Positions 27,514 through 37,484 of a stretch of 64,000 bases of DNA are shown in pieces. Made by a program: the position numbers and the translations under genes. Origin of the DNA: Chryseobacterium gleum (GTDB taxonomy: Bacteria > Bacteroidota > Bacteroidia > Flavobacteriales_D > Crocinitomicaceae); the NCBI GenBank assembly GCA_945862165.1, contig CAMAXI010000009.1, positions 1 to 64,000 on the forward strand. The letters run 5' to 3'. The notes under the pieces were generated by a model. The model did no database searches. It was not told where the DNA came from and saw only the letters and a list, made by a program, of their open reading frames with translations. Positions within the stretch are counted from its first letter, which is position 1; each line of letters opens with the position of its first letter.

Positions 27514-28805
27514 TGTCGATAAAAAGTAAAATAATCACATTATTTAAAAATAAATTAGTTTCTAATTTTATATATCTATATGGATTACAGGCATTTAATT
27601 TTATTTTACCAATACTAACTTTTCCATACTTAATTAAAACATTACAACCAGAATTGTTTGGAGCTACCTTGTACTCACAAACCATAATGCTGTATTTTAT
27701 CATCATTATTGAATATAGTTACAATATCACAGCGATCCGAAAAGTCTCCCTAAATAAAAACAACAAAAAAAAACTTGGAATAATTTTTAATCGAACTATT
27801 ACAACAAAAATATATTTGCTTGTAATTTCAATGCTTTTATTGGCAATATTAGTTGTGCTAATACCCAAATTCTCTAATTATTGGTTATTATATATTTTTA
27901 GTTCTGGCTTACTGATTGGACAAGTAATTTTTCCAATTTGGTTATTTCAAGGTTTACAAGAAATGAAATATTTAATGTATTTCAATGTTATAAGTAAAAC
28001 AATATTTACCATATTGATTTTCATTGTAATAAAGGAAAAAACAGACTATATGTACGTAAATCTATTCTATTCTATAGCTGCAATCATTACAGGAATATTT
28101 AGTATACGTTTTATAACAAAAAAATACAATTTAAAATTCAAACTTCTTAATATACAAATTGTTATAAATGAAATAAAAGCTGGTCTATTAATCTTTATTT
28201 CCAATTTCTTAAATCAAGCATACGTAATCTCTAACTTTATTGTATTAGGTTTTACTACCACGGCATTAGAACTTGGTAATTACAGTATTGCCGAAAAAAT
28301 AATGCTGGTTATAAGACAATTACTTATTGTTTTTACACAAGTAATATATCCACATATTTGTGAAATATCTAAAAACAATGTGGCATTAAAAAAATTCTTC
28401 AAGAAAATATTAATCCCTTTTTCACTATTAATTTTTGTGATTTGTTTAGGGGTTTTTATATTCTCAGGTAATATCGTTTTTCTACTTCTAAATAAACAGG
28501 ACCAAGATATAAGTTTACTTATGAAAATTTTAAGTACAGTTCCAATTATTGTCGTACTTAACATTGCTCCTTATCAAACTTTGTTAGCTTATAATCAGAA
28601 AAAAACATACTCTAAAATAATTATTTATGGCGCAATTCTTAACATTACGTCTAATATTATTTTATCTAATTTATACGGAGCAATTGGAACTGCAATAAGT
28701 ATAATTATCACCGAATTATTTATAACAATTGCTTTTTATTACTCGTTAAAGAAGTTCGATCGACTAAATCTTAATTCTTCTAGTATACATACAAGTAAGT
28801 ATTAA
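27513..28805 (+). CDS. Polysaccharide flippase (Wzx/PST family)
   Basis: 430 aa from the ATG at 27513; a longer frame from 27378 overlaps the upstream gene out of frame and is not credible. About 12-14 membrane helices and the typical start KLVSNFIYLYGLQAFNFILPILTFPYLIKTL-like region (first helix and loop) match the MATE-like PST family. It would flip undecaprenyl-linked oligosaccharide to the periplasm for polymerisation and ligation by its neighbours. It ends 6 bases from the convergent glycosyltransferase gene at 28812. Confidence 0.85.
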   Translation: MSIKSKIITLFKNKLVSNFIYLYGLQAFNFILPILTFPYLIKTLQPELFGATLYSQTIMLYFIIIIEYSYNITAIRKVSLNKNNKKKLGIIFNRTITTKIYLLVISMLLLAILVVLIPKFSNYWLLYIFSSGLLIGQVIFPIWLFQGLQEMKYLMYFNVISKTIFTILIFIVIKEKTDYMYVNLFYSIAAIITGIFSIRFITKKYNLKFKLLNIQIVINEIKAGLLIFISNFLNQAYVISNFIVLGFTTTALELGNYSIAEKIMLVIRQLLIVFTQVIYPHICEISKNNVALKKFFKKILIPFSLLIFVICLGVFIFSGNIVFLLLNKQDQDISLLMKILSTVPIIVVLNIAPYQTLLAYNQKKTYSKIIIYGAILNITSNIILSNLYGAIGTAISIIITELFITIAFYYSLKKFDRLNLNSSSIHTSKY

Positions 28806-28811
28806 AATAGA

Positions 28812-29570
28812 TTAAGCAATTTTTCGTTTAATCACTTGAAGAATCTTAGGCGCTAAACGTATAATAGGATAGAAAATAGACACCTTTAATCCATTTATCT
28901 TAAAAGATTTAACACACTCTATATTCTGTTTAACAAGATTACTTAAACCTTTAGTGGATGCACCACCCATACGCATTTTTACAATTGGTTTAGCATAATA
29001 AAAGGTTTTAGCATGATGTTTTACGATGAAACGCAACATCAATTCAAAATCTGCTGCCAATTTTAATGTACAATTAAATAACCCGAAATTTTGATAAAAT
29101 TCATTTTTCACAAAAAAAGTGGGATGCGAAGGATGCCACCCTTGCTTAAATGAACCTGAAATATATGGTTTAGATTTCCAATATCGAACTTGCTTATCCG
29201 TATTATTACGATCAACAAAAATCAAATCCGCAAATAAAGCATCACAAGCATTCGTGTTAAATTGTGCTACAATTTCTGAAATAATAGTATTTGAAATATA
29301 AAAATCATCCGAATTTAAAATACCAACAATATCTCCAGTAACATAGGATAATCCTTTATTCATCGCATCGTAAATTCCTTTATCTTTTTCAGAAACGAAC
29401 TTGGAAATCTTATCTCCATAGGAATTAACAATATCCACCGTGCCATCCGTAGAATTACCATCAATAATAATATACTCAATATTTGAATACGTTTGATTTA
29501 GAACAGAATCTATTGCATGCTGAATAAATTCTTTACTATTATAACAAACAGTAATTATACTAACTTTCAT
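28812..29570 (-). CDS. GT2 family glycosyltransferase
   Basis: 252 aa GT-A enzyme. Motifs: VSIITVCYNSKEFIQHAI (residues 3-20), YIIIDGNSTDGTVDIV (about 33-48), DKGIYDAMNKGL (about 62) and the metal site LNSDDFY (about 86). This pattern is common in colanic-acid and O-antigen GT2 enzymes. The C-terminus is basic. The ATG overlaps the stop of the next upstream GT2 gene by 4 bases, so the two form a pair downstream of rny. Confidence 0.88.
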   Translation of the reverse strand: MKVSIITVCYNSKEFIQHAIDSVLNQTYSNIEYIIIDGNSTDGTVDIVNSYGDKISKFVSEKDKGIYDAMNKGLSYVTGDIVGILNSDDFYISNTIISEIVAQFNTNACDALFADLIFVDRNNTDKQVRYWKSKPYISGSFKQGWHPSHPTFFVKNEFYQNFGLFNCTLKLAADFELMLRFIVKHHAKTFYYAKPIVKMRMGGASTKGLSNLVKQNIECVKSFKINGLKVSIFYPIIRLAPKILQVIKRKIA

Positions 29571-30286
29571 TTAATACTTTTTAATAAAATCAAGCGCTTA
29601 AATGTATGATACAGAAAATAAATTCTATAGGACAATTTATATGTAACGGAGAACTTACTTTTTGCTGAAGTAAAAGAAAAATTATCTCCATGCCTTCTGT
29701 ACCTAATTAATTTATCCTCAATAAAATCAACTTTCCCGACTAAAGATGCAGTGAGTCCGATCCAAATATCATGCATAGCAATCTTTTTTGGGAATGGTAA
29801 TACAGATTTCTTAATTTTAGAATTAAATGCTATACAACATCCCAAAAACCCATTTTTGATTAGGTTATTTAGATAACCTGACTTCGTTTTATTCAATGCA
29901 TAAAATGATGGGTCAACCAAATTTCCTGAAGCATCGATTAAAGAACAATCACTAACTACTAAATCAGAATTTTGTAACTTGTTTAATGTAATTTTCACTT
30001 TTTCAGGTTCCCAAATATCATCTTGATCTGCAAGAAAAATAACATCCCCACTAGCATGCTTTAAGGCATTTTCCAAATTGAAAATAGGACTTTTAAACGT
30101 ATTATTTTCAAATAATTTAATACGAGAATCTTGTAATGATTTAATAATTTCTAAAGTAGCATCTGTTGAACTATCATCAGAAATTATTATCTCATCTTCT
30201 GCTGACAGTTGTACCAATATAGAAACTAATTGTTCCTGTATATATTTTTCACCATTATATGTTGGTATACAGACAGATATAAACAT
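29567..30286 (-). CDS. GT2 family glycosyltransferase
   Basis: 239 aa. Motifs: ISVCIPTYNGEKYIQEQL (residues 3-20), IIISDDSSTDATLEII (about 34) and FLADQDDIWEPEKV (about 83, metal-binding DQDD). The layout resembles rhamnosyltransferase-like GT2 proteins. It begins 6 bases after the RNase Y stop and overlaps the following GT2 gene by 4 bases. The pair is thus cotranscribed with rny, although functionally it fits the polysaccharide genes on the other strand. Confidence 0.88.
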   Translation of the reverse strand: MFISVCIPTYNGEKYIQEQLVSILVQLSAEDEIIISDDSSTDATLEIIKSLQDSRIKLFENNTFKSPIFNLENALKHASGDVIFLADQDDIWEPEKVKITLNKLQNSDLVVSDCSLIDASGNLVDPSFYALNKTKSGYLNNLIKNGFLGCCIAFNSKIKKSVLPFPKKIAMHDIWIGLTASLVGKVDFIEDKLIRYRRHGDNFSFTSAKSKFSVTYKLSYRIYFLYHTFKRLILLKSIK

Positions 30287-30292
30287 TTTTTA

Positions 30293-31834
30293 TTACTTCG
30301 CGTAATTTACAGAACGTTTTTCTCTAATCACAGTAACTTTAACTTGACCTGGATAAGTCATTTCTGTTTGAATTCGTTGTGAAATCGTAAAAGATAATTC
30401 GTCTGATTTTAAATCAGTTACTTTTTCAGCCTCAACTAATACACGTAATTCTCTACCTGCTTGAATTGCATATGCACTTGTAACTCCATCATATGATAAA
30501 GCAAGACTTTCTAGTTCTTTAATACGCTTGATGTAAGACTCTACAATTTCTCTACGAGCGCCTGGACGAGCACCTGAAACAGCATCACACACTTGAACGA
30601 TAGGGGCTATTAATGTAGTCATTTCTACTTCGTCGTGGTGAGCACCAATTGCATTACAAACATCCGGTTTTTCACCATATTTTTCTGCTAATTTCATCCC
30701 TAAAATTGCATGTGGCAATTCTGGCTCCTCATCTGGAACTTTACCAATATCATGTAATAATCCTGCTCTTTTTGCAACTTTTACGTTTAGTCCTAATTCT
30801 GCCGCCATAATAGCACACATATTAGCAACCTCACGCGAGTGTTGTAGTAAGTTTTGCCCATAAGAAGAACGATACTTCATACGACCTACCATACGTGTTA
30901 ATTCAGGATGTAAACCATGTATTCCTAAATCAATACATGTTCGCTTTCCAGTCTCCGCAATTTCTTCCTCTAAAGATTTTTTAGTTTTAGCTACTACCTC
31001 CTCAATTCTTGCAGGATGAATACGACCATCTGAAACTAATTGGTGTAAAGACAAACGAGCAATCTCACGACGTACAGGATCAAAACAAGAAAGAATAATT
31101 GCTTCAGGTGTATCATCTACAACAATTTCAACCCCAGTAGCCGCTTCTAACGCACGGATATTTCGTCCTTCACGACCAATAATTCTACCTTTAACTTCAT
31201 CTGATTCAATATTGAATACTGAAACAGCATTTTCAACCGCTTGTTCTGTAGCAACGCGCTGAATCGTTTGAATGACAATTTTCTTCGCTTCTTTATTTGC
31301 GTTTAATTTTGCTTCTTCTGTTATGTCTTTGATATGAACCATCGCTTGGGTACGTGCCTCATCAATCAATGCTTCCATCATGTGCGTCTTCGCTTCTTCC
31401 ACGGTCATTCCACTGATTCTAGACAGCTCTGCAACACGTTTCTGTTGTGTTTTATCTAATTCTTGATGCTTAACTTCGACTGCGGATAATTTAGTTTCTA
31501 ATTCTGCCTTCAACTTTTCACTTTCTTTTTCAGAACGTGCTAATTCCTCCGTTTTTTGAGAAACAACTTTCTCTTTTGCTTTGAATCGGTCTTCATTCGA
31601 TTGCATTTTGCGTTCACGATCCTTAATCACTTCTTCATGCTCTTCTTTTAATTTTAAGAATCGCTCTTTTGCTTGAAGAATTTTATCTTTTTTCAACGCT
31701 TCACCATCATGCTCCGCGTCTGCTATAATTTTAGCCGTTCTCTTTTTAAGTACAATATTTTGAATAACAAAAGCAACTGCTCCTCCTGTTATCAATCCAA
31801 TCAAACTCCCTAATAAAATATCCTCTACACTCAT
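30293..31834 (-). CDS. rny: Ribonuclease Y
   Basis: 513 aa membrane-anchored endoribonuclease that starts mRNA decay. An N-terminal membrane helix (about residues 5-27) is followed by a long charged coiled coil (30-190), a KH RNA-binding domain (about 205-265, with [15 protein letters not shown]) and an HD nuclease domain with HSREVA and [12 protein letters not shown] (about 355-365). Length and order fit the family. Upstream, 39 bases away, is zapA; downstream are two glycosyltransferases. The zapA-rny pairing is frequent in Bacteroidota. Confidence 0.97.
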   Translation of the reverse strand: MSVEDILLGSLIGLITGGAVAFVIQNIVLKKRTAKIIADAEHDGEALKKDKILQAKERFLKLKEEHEEVIKDRERKMQSNEDRFKAKEKVVSQKTEELARSEKESEKLKAELETKLSAVEVKHQELDKTQQKRVAELSRISGMTVEEAKTHMMEALIDEARTQAMVHIKDITEEAKLNANKEAKKIVIQTIQRVATEQAVENAVSVFNIESDEVKGRIIGREGRNIRALEAATGVEIVVDDTPEAIILSCFDPVRREIARLSLHQLVSDGRIHPARIEEVVAKTKKSLEEEIAETGKRTCIDLGIHGLHPELTRMVGRMKYRSSYGQNLLQHSREVANMCAIMAAELGLNVKVAKRAGLLHDIGKVPDEEPELPHAILGMKLAEKYGEKPDVCNAIGAHHDEVEMTTLIAPIVQVCDAVSGARPGARREIVESYIKRIKELESLALSYDGVTSAYAIQAGRELRVLVEAEKVTDLKSDELSFTISQRIQTEMTYPGQVKVTVIREKRSVNYAK

Positions 31835-31873
31835 TTTTTAAATAATAAACCAACTTATTTTTGGCGATTAATA

Positions 31874-32161
31874 CTATAATTTGTTTAGATCCTCTAATAA
31901 CATTTCCAAAGAAAGTTCTACATTCTCTAATTCATTTTGTTGATTTGTCTGAACAGGTACATTGGCGCCTTTTGTAGCTAATTGTAAAGCAGTCATAGCT
32001 AATAAATCCTGCATATCTTTCACCGCATAATTTTCTTGCAACAATTTAATTGCACGATTGATATCTTCAGCAGCCTTCAAAATTTTTTCATCCTCCCCTT
32101 CATTTACGGTTAAAGGATATGTTCTACCTGCAAGCGTTATTTTTAACGATAATTTACTCAT
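31874..32161 (-). CDS. zapA: Cell division protein ZapA
   Basis: 95 aa, normal size. ZapA forms tetramers that bundle FtsZ filaments. The N-terminal beta part contains LKITLAGRTYPLTVNEGEDEKILKAAEDIN, with the typical helix LLAMTALQLA in the middle and a coiled-coil tail (about 65-95). It begins 2 bases after the coiled-coil gene at 32164 and precedes rny, so it is in one transcript with both. Confidence 0.9.
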   Translation of the reverse strand: MSKLSLKITLAGRTYPLTVNEGEDEKILKAAEDINRAIKLLQENYAVKDMQDLLAMTALQLATKGANVPVQTNQQNELENVELSLEMLLEDLNKL

Positions 32162-32163
32162 GA

Positions 32164-32502
32164 CTATTTTTTTAATTGACTGATACAGGTATCTATCTCT
32201 TTCACTAAATCATTAATCAAATCATCATGATTAACAACTGGAACGACCAAAGAAGTCTGTCTTTCTAACAATAAAATATTGTCTTCATTTTGTTTTTTCA
32301 GTTCAAGATTTTCTATATGCAATGTGTCAATTATATCCTGATTAGCAACAACTAAGGATGTAATCTCTGATTGCTTTGTTTGTAATGACGCTAATTCATT
32401 TTCTAATAAAGCATTTTTATCTTTCTCTTGCTTTAATTCGTTTTTAACGTGATAAAATTTATCGCGAATTTCTGTTATAATATGCGCTATACGATCAGAC
32501 AT
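32164..32502 (-). CDS. Small coiled-coil protein (ZapB-like)
   Basis: 112 aa. Almost the whole chain is heptad-patterned coiled coil (KNELKQEKDKNALLENELASL, then IENLELKKQNEDNILLLERQ). There is no membrane segment or enzymatic motif. The start is ATG 32502; a TTG three codons earlier is less likely. Its position 2 bases upstream of zapA suggests a partner of ZapA at the division ring, comparable to ZapB in E. coli. That role is inferred from context, since coiled coils give little sequence evidence. Confidence 0.7.
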   Translation of the reverse strand: MSDRIAHIITEIRDKFYHVKNELKQEKDKNALLENELASLQTKQSEITSLVVANQDIIDTLHIENLELKKQNEDNILLLERQTSLVVPVVNHDDLINDLVKEIDTCISQLKK

Positions 32503-32519
32503 GTAAACCAACTTTTTTA

Positions 32520-32527
32520 CAAAAATA
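32520..32527 (-). promoter_or_regulatory. Candidate -7 element of the zapB-like/zapA/rny operon
   Basis: TATTTTTG on the minus strand fits TAnnTTTG and is 17 bases upstream of the ATG at 32502. No convincing -33 element was found. Confidence 0.35.
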
Positions 32528-32623
32528 ATATTGTAATCTTAATTATTTAACCATTTAAATAAATACTTCTTAACAATACATTCTTTGCGAAGGAATTCAG
32601 TCAATTAAATACGCCTTTAAAAC

Positions 32624-32656
32624 AAAAAAGAGGCGAAACAATTATGTTCAACCTCT
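32624..32656 (-). terminator. Terminator-like hairpin in the DUF3467-zapB spacer
   Basis: On the minus strand the stem AGAGGTTGAAC (32656-32646) pairs with GTTTCGCCTCT (32639-32629) with one mismatch and two G-U pairs around loop ATAATT, then TTTTTTG. It could end the DUF3467 transcript or a separate small RNA. Confidence 0.6.
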
Positions 32657-32760
32657 CAATAAATTCAATATTTGTCTGAATATAGTAATACTTTTAAGAT
32701 AAAAGTATATGTCCAATAATAATTGGTATTATACTATTAACAGGCTTTTATTTTAGTAGT
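32624..32760 (-). ncRNA. Possible structured small RNA upstream of zapB/zapA
   Basis: The stretch contains two perfect short hairpins, ATACTTTTA/TAAAAGTAT (32688-32708, loop of 3) and CCAAT/ATTGG (32713-32726), and ends in the terminator at 32624-32656. No reading frame occupies it. In E. coli the 6S RNA gene adjoins zapA, so a 6S-like RNA is one idea. I could not match a 6S consensus by eye, so this is a weak call. Confidence 0.25.
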
Positions 32761-32790
32761 AATTTGTATATGAATCAACTAAAAATCAAT

Positions 32791-33099
32791 TTAGGCTTGT
32801 GTAGTTGGAGTCCCGAAATTCATAGGTGGAGTTCCCGGAATTTCTTCCTCGCTTATAACCCCCATAACTTGTTCGTATTTTTGAATATTATCTATTAATG
32901 CTCTCATTAATTTTTTAGCATTATTTGGAGTCATAATAATACGTGATTTTACTTGAGCTTTTGGCATTCCTGGTAACATCTGCACGAAATCACATACAAA
33001 TTCTGCATTTGAATGCGTAATGATCGCTAAATTGGAATAAATTCCAGCAGCAGTCTCTTCATTCAATTCAATTGTAATTTGGTTTTCTGTATTTTCCAT
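32791..33099 (-). CDS. DUF3467 family protein
   Basis: 102 aa. The central IELNEETAAGIYSNLAIITHS and FVQMLPGMPKAQVKSRIIMTPNNAKKLM regions match the DUF3467 family, small proteins found widely in Bacteroidota and some other phyla. Function is not known. The C-terminus is Pro- and Thr-rich (GTPPMNFGTPTTQA). It lies directly downstream of rpoC beyond a terminator (33116-33143), in the same orientation, so it may receive read-through from the rpoBC transcript. Confidence 0.85.
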   Translation of the reverse strand: MENTENQITIELNEETAAGIYSNLAIITHSNAEFVCDFVQMLPGMPKAQVKSRIIMTPNNAKKLMRALIDNIQKYEQVMGVISEEEIPGTPPMNFGTPTTQA

Positions 33100-33115
33100 A
33101 CTTTTTTAAAATAAA

Positions 33116-33143
33116 AAAAGGGCTTACTTTCATAAGCCCTTTT
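33116..33143 (-). terminator. Terminator of the rpoBC operon
   Basis: AAAAGGGCTTA (33116-33126) and TAAGCCCTTTT (33133-33143) form an 11-bp stem; on the minus strand it is followed by more T residues. It begins 14 bases past the rpoC stop. Confidence 0.9.
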
Positions 33144-33157
33144 AGCGTGTTGTACTA

Positions 33158-36100
33158 TTAATTTTCTTGTAACTCTTCTAAAGTTTCTTTAGAAGAAACA
33201 ATCATTTTTTGAAATTTACGAGTACCTGTTCCTGCTGGAATTAAGTGTCCAACGATTACATTCTCTTTCAATCCTAATAAATGATCTTCTTTTCCAGAAA
33301 TAGCAGCCTCATTTAATACTTTCGTCGTTTCTTGGAAAGAAGCTGCCGAAATAAAGGACTGAGTCTGTAAAGATGCTCTTGTAATACCTTGTAACATTGG
33401 TGTTGATGTTGAAGGTATCGCTTCTCTTGCTACAGCTATTTTTTTGTCAGCACGTTTCAATTGTGAATTCTCATCACGTAATTTACGCGCAGAAATAATC
33501 TGTCCTGAACGTAACTCTTCAGAATCACCTGCATCTGTTACTACCATCATACCATACAAAGCATCGTTTTCTTCCATGAAGTCCGCTTTATGAACGGATT
33601 GACCTTCTAAGAATTTAGTGTCACCACCATCAACGATTTCAACTTTAAGCATCATCTGACGTACAATAACCTCGAAGTGTTTGTCATTAATTTTCACACC
33701 TTGTAAACGATAAACCTCTTGAATTTCATTCACGATATACTCTTGTACTTTCGTTGGACCTTCAATGTTTAAGATATCGTTTGGAGTGATAGCACCATCT
33801 GATAATGGTTGACCAGCACGTACGAAATCATTTTCTTGTACTAAGATATGTTTAGAAAGTGGAACTAAATAGCGACGTTCTTCACCAGTTTTAGAAGTGA
33901 TAACAATCTCTCTGTTTCCACGTTTGATTTTACCAAATGCAGCAATACCATCAATTTCAGAAACTACAGCAGGATTAGAAGGGTTTCTAGCCTCGAATAA
34001 CTCCGTTACACGTGGTAAACCTCCTGTGATATCTCCAGTTTTACCGGAAACACGTGGGATTTTTACTAAGGTAACACCCGCTTCAACTTTATCACCTTGA
34101 TTCACAGAAACGTGCGCATCAACAGGTAAACTATATTCTCTTAATACCTCTTTTGTTTTAGGATCAATGATGTGAATTGCAGGATTTTTCTTCTTATCAC
34201 GAGATTCGATAATCACGATTTCTGTAAATCCTGTTTGCTCATCGACTTCTTCACGGTAAGTAATTCCTTCAATAACATTATCATAAACAACTTTACCTGA
34301 AACTTCAGAAACGATTACAGCATTGTAAGGGTCCCATTTACAGATAATATCACCTTTTTTAATTTTTTTATTGTTTTCAATCAACAACTCAGAACCGTAA
34401 GGTACATTCGTAGACATTAATACAATTCCTGTATTATCATCCGTGATTTTTAATTCAGCAGAACGTCCAACAACAATTTTCTTAACACCATCTGCAGTTT
34501 TCAAGTCAATTGTACGTAATTCATCAATTTCTAATGAACCAGTAGCTTTTGCTTTCATATCTGAGATATCTGTAGAGTTAGAAGCAGTACCCCCAACGTG
34601 GAAAGTACGTAATGTTAACTGAGTACCAGGCTCACCAATCGATTGCGCAGCAACAACTCCAACTGTATCTCCCTCTTGCGCTAAACGGTGAGTAGATAAA
34701 CTTATTCCATAACATTTAGAACAAACTCCTCTACGCATCTCACACGTAAGTACAGAACGAATCTCTACTTCTTCAATACCAGCAGCAGAAATCGCTTCAC
34801 CAGCATTTTGTGTAATTAAATCTCCTGAACGAACGATTAACTCCGTAGTATCAGGATTAAAAATATCATGAACAGAAGTTCTACCAACAATACGATCTAA
34901 TAATGGCTCAACAATCTCATCATTTTTCTTTAAAGCAGTCGCAACCAATCCTCTTAAAGTACCACAATCATTTTGATTAATGATAACATCTTGAGATACA
35001 TCTACTAAACGTCGCGTTAGGTAACCTGCATCGGCAGTTTTAAGTGCGGTATCCGCAAGACCCTTACGTGCACCGTGTGTAGAGATAAAGTACTCAAGAA
35101 TTGATAATCCTTCTTTAAAGTTAGATAAAATAGGATTCTCGATAATCTCTTGTGCAGAAGCACCAGATTTTTGTGGTTTCGCCATTAATCCCCTCATACC
35201 TGACAACTGACGAATTTGTTCTCTTGATCCACGAGCACCAGAGTCAAACATCATATAGATAGAATTGAATCCTTGGTTATCATTTTTCAATTGATCCATC
35301 AACGTCTCCGTTAATCGAGAGTTTGTATGTGTCCAAATATCAATAATCTGGTTATAACGCTCATTATTAGTGATAAGACCCATGTTATAGTTATTCATAA
35401 CTTCTAACACATCCGTTTCAGCTTTACCAACTAAAACCGCTTTTTCACTAGGAATGATAATATCATCTAAGTTGAAAGACAAACCACCTTTGAATGCCAT
35501 GTGGTAACCTAATTCTTTGATATCATCCAAGAATTGAGCAGTACGAGCAGTACCAGAAACTTTTAATACGTTACCGATAATATCTCTTAATGCTTTTTTA
35601 GTTAATACATCATTTACGAAACCAACTTCTCTAGGAACGTGTTGGTTAAATAAAGTACGACCACAAGTAGTATCAATCATCATTAAAGTTGGAACTCCGT
35701 TTTCATCTAAATCGTATGTTTTCACTTTAATAGGTGCATGCAATTCTAATTTACCCTCGTTATTAGCAATGATAACTTCTTCCGGTGAATAGAAAATTCC
35801 ACCTTCACCTATTACCTTACGCTCTGGTGTTGAAACACGTGCTTTTGTAATATAATACAAACCTAACACCATGTCTTGAGAAGGCACTGCAATTGGAGCA
35901 CCATTCGCAGGGTTCAAAATGTTGTGAGAAGCAAGCATCAATAATTGAGCTTCCAAAATTGCAGCATTACCTAATGGTAAGTGAACTGCCATCTGGTCAC
36001 CATCGAAATCGGCGTTGAATGCCGTAGTTACCAATGGGTGTAAACGTATTGCTTTTCCTTCAATTAATTTAGGTTGGAAAGCTTGAATACCCAAACGGTG

Positions 36101-37447
36101 CAAAGTAGGAGCACGGTTTAATAATACTGGGTGACCTTTCAATATACTTTCCAAAATATCCCAAACTACAGGATCTTTTTTGTCAACGATTTTCTTTGCT
36201 GATTTAACTGTTTTTACAATACCACGTTCAATCATCTTGCGAATAATAAACGGTTTGTAAAGTTCTGCAGCCATATCCTTAGGAAGACCACATTCGTGTA
36301 ATTTTAAATCTGGTCCTACAACAATTACCGAACGAGCAGAATAATCCACACGCTTACCAAGTAAGTTTTGACGGAAACGTCCTTGTTTACCTTTTAATGA
36401 ATCTGATAACGATTTCAATGGTCTGTTTGATTCCGTTTTAACAGCACTTGATTTACGAGAGTTGTCAAATAATGAATCTACAGATTCTTGAAGCATACGT
36501 TTTTCATTACGTAAGATAACTTCAGGAGCTTTAATTTCGATCAAACGTTTCAAACGATTGTTACGAATAATCACACGACGGTATAAGTCATTTAAGTCAG
36601 ACGTAGCAAAACGACCTCCATCTAGTGGAACTAAAGGACGTAATTCTGGTGGAATAACAGGAACAACTTTTACAATCATCCATTCAGGTCTGTTTTCAAT
36701 ACGTGTTTGAGATTCACGCATAGACTCAACAACTTGAAGTCTTTTTAACGCTTCATTTTTACGTTGTACTGAAGTTTCAGTATTTGCACTATGACGAAGA
36801 TCGTAAGACAATGAATCTAAATCCAATCTTTTTAATAAATCGTGAAGTGCTTCAGCACCCATTTTCGCGATAAATTTATTAGGATCATTATCATCTAGAT
36901 GATGATTATCTTTAGAAACAACATCCGATTCTAAAATATCTAAATACTCTTCTTCAGTTAAGAAATCTAAATATTTAATAGCGGAACCATCTAAATGCGT
37001 TGCAGTACCCGTTTGAATAACTACATAACGCTCATAATAAATAATTTGATCCAATTTTTTTGTAGGTAAACCTAATAAGTAACCAATTTTGTTTGGTAAC
37101 GAACGGAAATACCAAATGTGAGCAACAGGAACAACTAATGAAATGTGCCCCATACGCTCTCTACGTACTTTTTTCTCAGTTACTTCAACACCACAACGGT
37201 CACATACGATTCCTTTATAACGAATTCGTTTGTATTTACCACAGTGACATTCATAATCCTTAACAGGTCCAAAAATACGCTCACAAAACAAACCATCTCT
37301 TTCAGGTTTGTATGTTCTATAATTGATAGTTTCAGGTTTTAATACTTCACCACTTGACTGCTCCAGAATGATTTCTGGAGAAGCAAGTGAAATAGTGATT
37401 TTATTAAAACTACTTTGTTTTTTTGGTGTTTCTTTTCTAAAAGCCAT
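33158..37447 (-). CDS. rpoC: RNA polymerase subunit beta-prime
   Basis: 1429 aa. It carries the catalytic Mg-binding loop [12 protein letters not shown] (about 470), the N-terminal zinc site ([14 protein letters not shown] and CDRCGVEV, about 65-90) and the second zinc site ([13 protein letters not shown], about 895-907). The bridge and trigger-loop regions are recognisable ([31 protein letters not shown]). No frameshift or gap is visible. It starts 37 bases after the rpoB stop and ends at a strong terminator. Confidence 0.99.
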   Translation of the reverse strand: MAFRKETPKKQSSFNKITISLASPEIILEQSSGEVLKPETINYRTYKPERDGLFCERIFGPVKDYECHCGKYKRIRYKGIVCDRCGVEVTEKKVRRERMGHISLVVPVAHIWYFRSLPNKIGYLLGLPTKKLDQIIYYERYVVIQTGTATHLDGSAIKYLDFLTEEEYLDILESDVVSKDNHHLDDNDPNKFIAKMGAEALHDLLKRLDLDSLSYDLRHSANTETSVQRKNEALKRLQVVESMRESQTRIENRPEWMIVKVVPVIPPELRPLVPLDGGRFATSDLNDLYRRVIIRNNRLKRLIEIKAPEVILRNEKRMLQESVDSLFDNSRKSSAVKTESNRPLKSLSDSLKGKQGRFRQNLLGKRVDYSARSVIVVGPDLKLHECGLPKDMAAELYKPFIIRKMIERGIVKTVKSAKKIVDKKDPVVWDILESILKGHPVLLNRAPTLHRLGIQAFQPKLIEGKAIRLHPLVTTAFNADFDGDQMAVHLPLGNAAILEAQLLMLASHNILNPANGAPIAVPSQDMVLGLYYITKARVSTPERKVIGEGGIFYSPEEVIIANNEGKLELHAPIKVKTYDLDENGVPTLMMIDTTCGRTLFNQHVPREVGFVNDVLTKKALRDIIGNVLKVSGTARTAQFLDDIKELGYHMAFKGGLSFNLDDIIIPSEKAVLVGKAETDVLEVMNNYNMGLITNNERYNQIIDIWTHTNSRLTETLMDQLKNDNQGFNSIYMMFDSGARGSREQIRQLSGMRGLMAKPQKSGASAQEIIENPILSNFKEGLSILEYFISTHGARKGLADTALKTADAGYLTRRLVDVSQDVIINQNDCGTLRGLVATALKKNDEIVEPLLDRIVGRTSVHDIFNPDTTELIVRSGDLITQNAGEAISAAGIEEVEIRSVLTCEMRRGVCSKCYGISLSTHRLAQEGDTVGVVAAQSIGEPGTQLTLRTFHVGGTASNSTDISDMKAKATGSLEIDELRTIDLKTADGVKKIVVGRSAELKITDDNTGIVLMSTNVPYGSELLIENNKKIKKGDIICKWDPYNAVIVSEVSGKVVYDNVIEGITYREEVDEQTGFTEIVIIESRDKKKNPAIHIIDPKTKEVLREYSLPVDAHVSVNQGDKVEAGVTLVKIPRVSGKTGDITGGLPRVTELFEARNPSNPAVVSEIDGIAAFGKIKRGNREIVITSKTGEERRYLVPLSKHILVQENDFVRAGQPLSDGAITPNDILNIEGPTKVQEYIVNEIQEVYRLQGVKINDKHFEVIVRQMMLKVEIVDGGDTKFLEGQSVHKADFMEENDALYGMMVVTDAGDSEELRSGQIISARKLRDENSQLKRADKKIAVAREAIPSTSTPMLQGITRASLQTQSFISAASFQETTKVLNEAAISGKEDHLLGLKENVIVGHLIPAGTGTRKFQKMIVSSKETLEELQEN

Positions 37448-37484
37448 TATATATTGCTTGTTTTCAAATTCAACAACTAGAGAA

